DNA of 64,000 nucleotides, taken from the NCBI GenBank assembly GCA_035517775.1, contig DATIYF010000021.1, positions 1 to 64,000 of the forward strand. The letters are read 5' to 3'. This document shows positions 62,308-64,000 of the stretch, one piece after another (position 1 is the stretch's first letter; every line of letters starts with the position of its first letter). The notes beneath the pieces were generated by a model, which worked only from the letters and a program-made list of their open reading frames with translations, made no database searches and was not told where the DNA came from. The position numbers were made by a program, and so were the translations under genes. The stretch is from DATIYF01 sp035517775 (GTDB lineage Bacteria > Acidobacteriota > Terriglobia > Terriglobales > Acidobacteriaceae).

Positions 62308-63990
62308 GTGGAAGCGACGCTGACTGACGCGCGCGAGCGCACCGCCTCAAGGGTGGATTATCAAACGGACCCTTCCCGCTACCAGCATTGGCAGCTCAAG
62401 TTTGCGGGCCCCCTCGCGACGCTGTTCATGGATACGAAAGAGGAGGGCGGCCTGCGGCCAGGATACAAGCTGAAGCTGAACTCCTACGACCTGGGCGTGG
62501 ATATCGAGCTGCATGACGCGCTGCAGCGCATTCGCTTTGAGCATCCTGAGGTGCGGGCGGTCATTCTGACCAGCGCCAAGAGCCGGGTGTTCTGCTCCGG
62601 CGCCAACATTTACATGCTGGGCACAAGCTCGCACGCATGGAAGGTTAATTTCTGCAAGTTCACCAACGAGACCCGCAACGGGATGGAAGATGCCAGCCAA
62701 CACTCCGGCGTCAAATTTCTGGCGGCGTGCAACGGCACCACCGCCGGCGGCGGATACGAGCTGGCGCTGGCGTGCGACGAAATCTATTTGATTGACGACC
62801 GCTCCTCGGCGGTGAGCTTGCCTGAGTTGCCTTTGCTGGGCGTGCTGCCGGGCACGGGCGGCCTGACCCGGGTGACTGACAAGCGCAAAGTGCGGCGCGA
62901 CCTGGCCGACATGTTCTGCACCGTTTCTGAGGGAGTGCAGGGAGAGCGCGCAAAACAGTGGCGGCTGGTGGATGAGATCGTAAAGCCGGCGCAGTGGAAT
63001 GAGGCGGTGCAGAAGCGCGCGCAGGAGATGGCGGCGAAAAGCGACCGCCCGGCGGGCCAGAAGGGCGTGAGCCTGGCGCCGCTGCAGCGCACGATTGACG
63101 ATGTCGGATATCACTATGAGTTTGTAGATGTGGCCTTCGACCGCGCCGCGCGCACGGCCACGTTCACAGTGAAAGCTCCCGAAGCGGCCGCCGCCAGGAC
63201 GCTCGACCAGATTCTGGCTGCGGGGGCGAACTGGTGGCCGCTGCAGATGGCCCGCGAACTCGATGACGCCATTCTCAGCGCCCGCACCAACGAGCTGGAG
63301 CTGGGCCTGTGGATCATGAAAACCAGCGGCAGCGCCGACGCGGTCCTGGAGATGGATAAGCAGCTCATTGCCCACAAGGACAACTGGTTCGTGCGGGAAG
63401 TCGCCAATATGATTCGCCGCATGCTCTGCCGCCTGGACGTTTCGGCGCGCTCCATTTATGCCGTGATCGAAGAAGGCTCGTGCTTTGCCGGCACTTTGTT
63501 CGAGCTGGCGCTGGCGGCAGACCGCGCCTACATGCTGAACCTGGCCGATAACCCCGAAGCAACGTTTGTCGCGCTCTCAGAGATGAACTTCGGTCCGCTG
63601 TTTATGAGCAACGGGCTGCCGCGAATCGCGGCGCGGTTTTATGAAGAGGCTGCGGAGATGGAGCGGGCAAGAGCTCTGCTTGGCAAGCGCATCCCCGGCG
63701 AGCAGGCGCTCGAAACCGGCCTGGTGACCGCCGCGCCTGACGAGCTGGATTGGGCCGACGAGTTGCGCCTGGCCATCGAGGCGCGAAGCGCGCTCTCTCC
63801 CGATGCGCTTACTGGCCTGGAAGCGAACTTGCGCTTCGGGCTGCCAGAAACGATGCACACGCGAATCTTTGCCCGGCTTTCCGCCTGGCAGAACTGGATC
63901 TTCAACCGCCCCAATGCCGTGGGCGCGACTGGCGCCCTGAAAGTGTACGGCAGCGGCACCAAAGCAAAATTCAACTGGGAGCGCGTGTAG
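62308..63990 (+). CDS. boxC: 2,3-epoxybenzoyl-CoA dihydrolase (benzoyl-CoA-dihydrodiol lyase)
   Basis: A 560-residue enoyl-CoA hydratase-superfamily enzyme opening the ring of 2,3-epoxybenzoyl-CoA in the aerobic box pathway. VILTSAKSRVFCSGANIYMLG, CNGTTAGGGYELALACDEIYLIDDRSSAVSLPELPLLGVLPGTGGLTRV and EEGSCFAGTLFELALAADRAYML are diagnostic. It starts at GTG 62308 with AAGGAG 5 nt upstream. The other box genes (boxA, boxB, benzoate-CoA ligase) should lie beyond the right edge. Confidence 0.93.
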   Translation: MEATLTDARERTASRVDYQTDPSRYQHWQLKFAGPLATLFMDTKEEGGLRPGYKLKLNSYDLGVDIELHDALQRIRFEHPEVRAVILTSAKSRVFCSGANIYMLGTSSHAWKVNFCKFTNETRNGMEDASQHSGVKFLAACNGTTAGGGYELALACDEIYLIDDRSSAVSLPELPLLGVLPGTGGLTRVTDKRKVRRDLADMFCTVSEGVQGERAKQWRLVDEIVKPAQWNEAVQKRAQEMAAKSDRPAGQKGVSLAPLQRTIDDVGYHYEFVDVAFDRAARTATFTVKAPEAAAARTLDQILAAGANWWPLQMARELDDAILSARTNELELGLWIMKTSGSADAVLEMDKQLIAHKDNWFVREVANMIRRMLCRLDVSARSIYAVIEEGSCFAGTLFELALAADRAYMLNLADNPEATFVALSEMNFGPLFMSNGLPRIAARFYEEAAEMERARALLGKRIPGEQALETGLVTAAPDELDWADELRLAIEARSALSPDALTGLEANLRFGLPETMHTRIFARLSAWQNWIFNRPNAVGATGALKVYGSGTKAKFNWERV

Positions 63991-64000
63991 CGCCCCGGCG

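Overview
The window is about 60% GC chromosomal DNA. It looks like a soil member of the Acidobacteriota (Terriglobia, Koribacter or Sulfotelmatobacter-like). Grounds: a 1.2-kDa-residue-scale carboxypeptidase-regulatory TonB receptor, an ASPIC/UnbV VCBS protein, DUF2934, the fused RhaD aldolase/dehydrogenase, and short palindromic repeats of the kind common in these genomes. No rRNA, convincing tRNA, CRISPR array or intact insertion sequence was seen. All assignments come from reading the sequence; no database search was run.

Layout. 1-180: tail of a REP-associated transposase followed by a REP-like hairpin. 328-780: small secreted NTF2-like protein. 947-23080: a complete L-rhamnose utilisation locus. 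It holds the transporter rhaT, mutarotase rhaM, a TonB-dependent receptor, an unusual IclR-HTH/sugar-binding regulator, the fused aldolase/dehydrogenase, rhamnulokinase, rhamnose isomerase, and exported GH106 and GH78 alpha-L-rhamnosidases; a VCBS protein and a TPR protein sit inside it. The picture is outer-membrane uptake of rhamnosides, periplasmic release of rhamnose, H+ symport, then isomerisation, phosphorylation and cleavage. A CTATTGAA motif lies at five of its promoters.

23442-31463: thioredoxin, pstS, a coiled-coil porin, Nudix, LOG and thiE genes, small acidobacterial proteins and a candidate small RNA at about 29090-29157. pstS, the porin and a phosphoesterase at 59188 share Pho-box-like promoters with exact 11-bp repeat spacing. 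31780-37847: an imuA-imuB-dnaE2 mutagenesis cassette whose ORFs carry in-frame insertions of dispersed repeats. 38202-41552: TPR membrane protein, HtrA protease, CZB protein. 41574-45015: tyrA, aroF, chorismate mutase and trpA on the minus strand; trpC-trpF-trpB lie on the plus strand at 56223-58986.

45121-51575: DUF1223, cold-shock protein, VKOR, bacteriohemerythrin, an unknown protein, ferredoxin-type sulfite/nitrite reductase and an OB-fold lipoprotein. The reductase is preceded by a short ORF with six cysteine codons, followed by an intrinsic terminator. This looks like cysteine-responsive transcription attenuation and is the most novel-looking element here. 51770-55737: pyrE, mtnA, dienelactone hydrolase, a small membrane protein and rapZ. 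59188-63990: phosphoesterase, multicopper oxidase and boxC of the aerobic benzoyl-CoA pathway, the last preceded by two TGCA-N6-TGCA palindromes.
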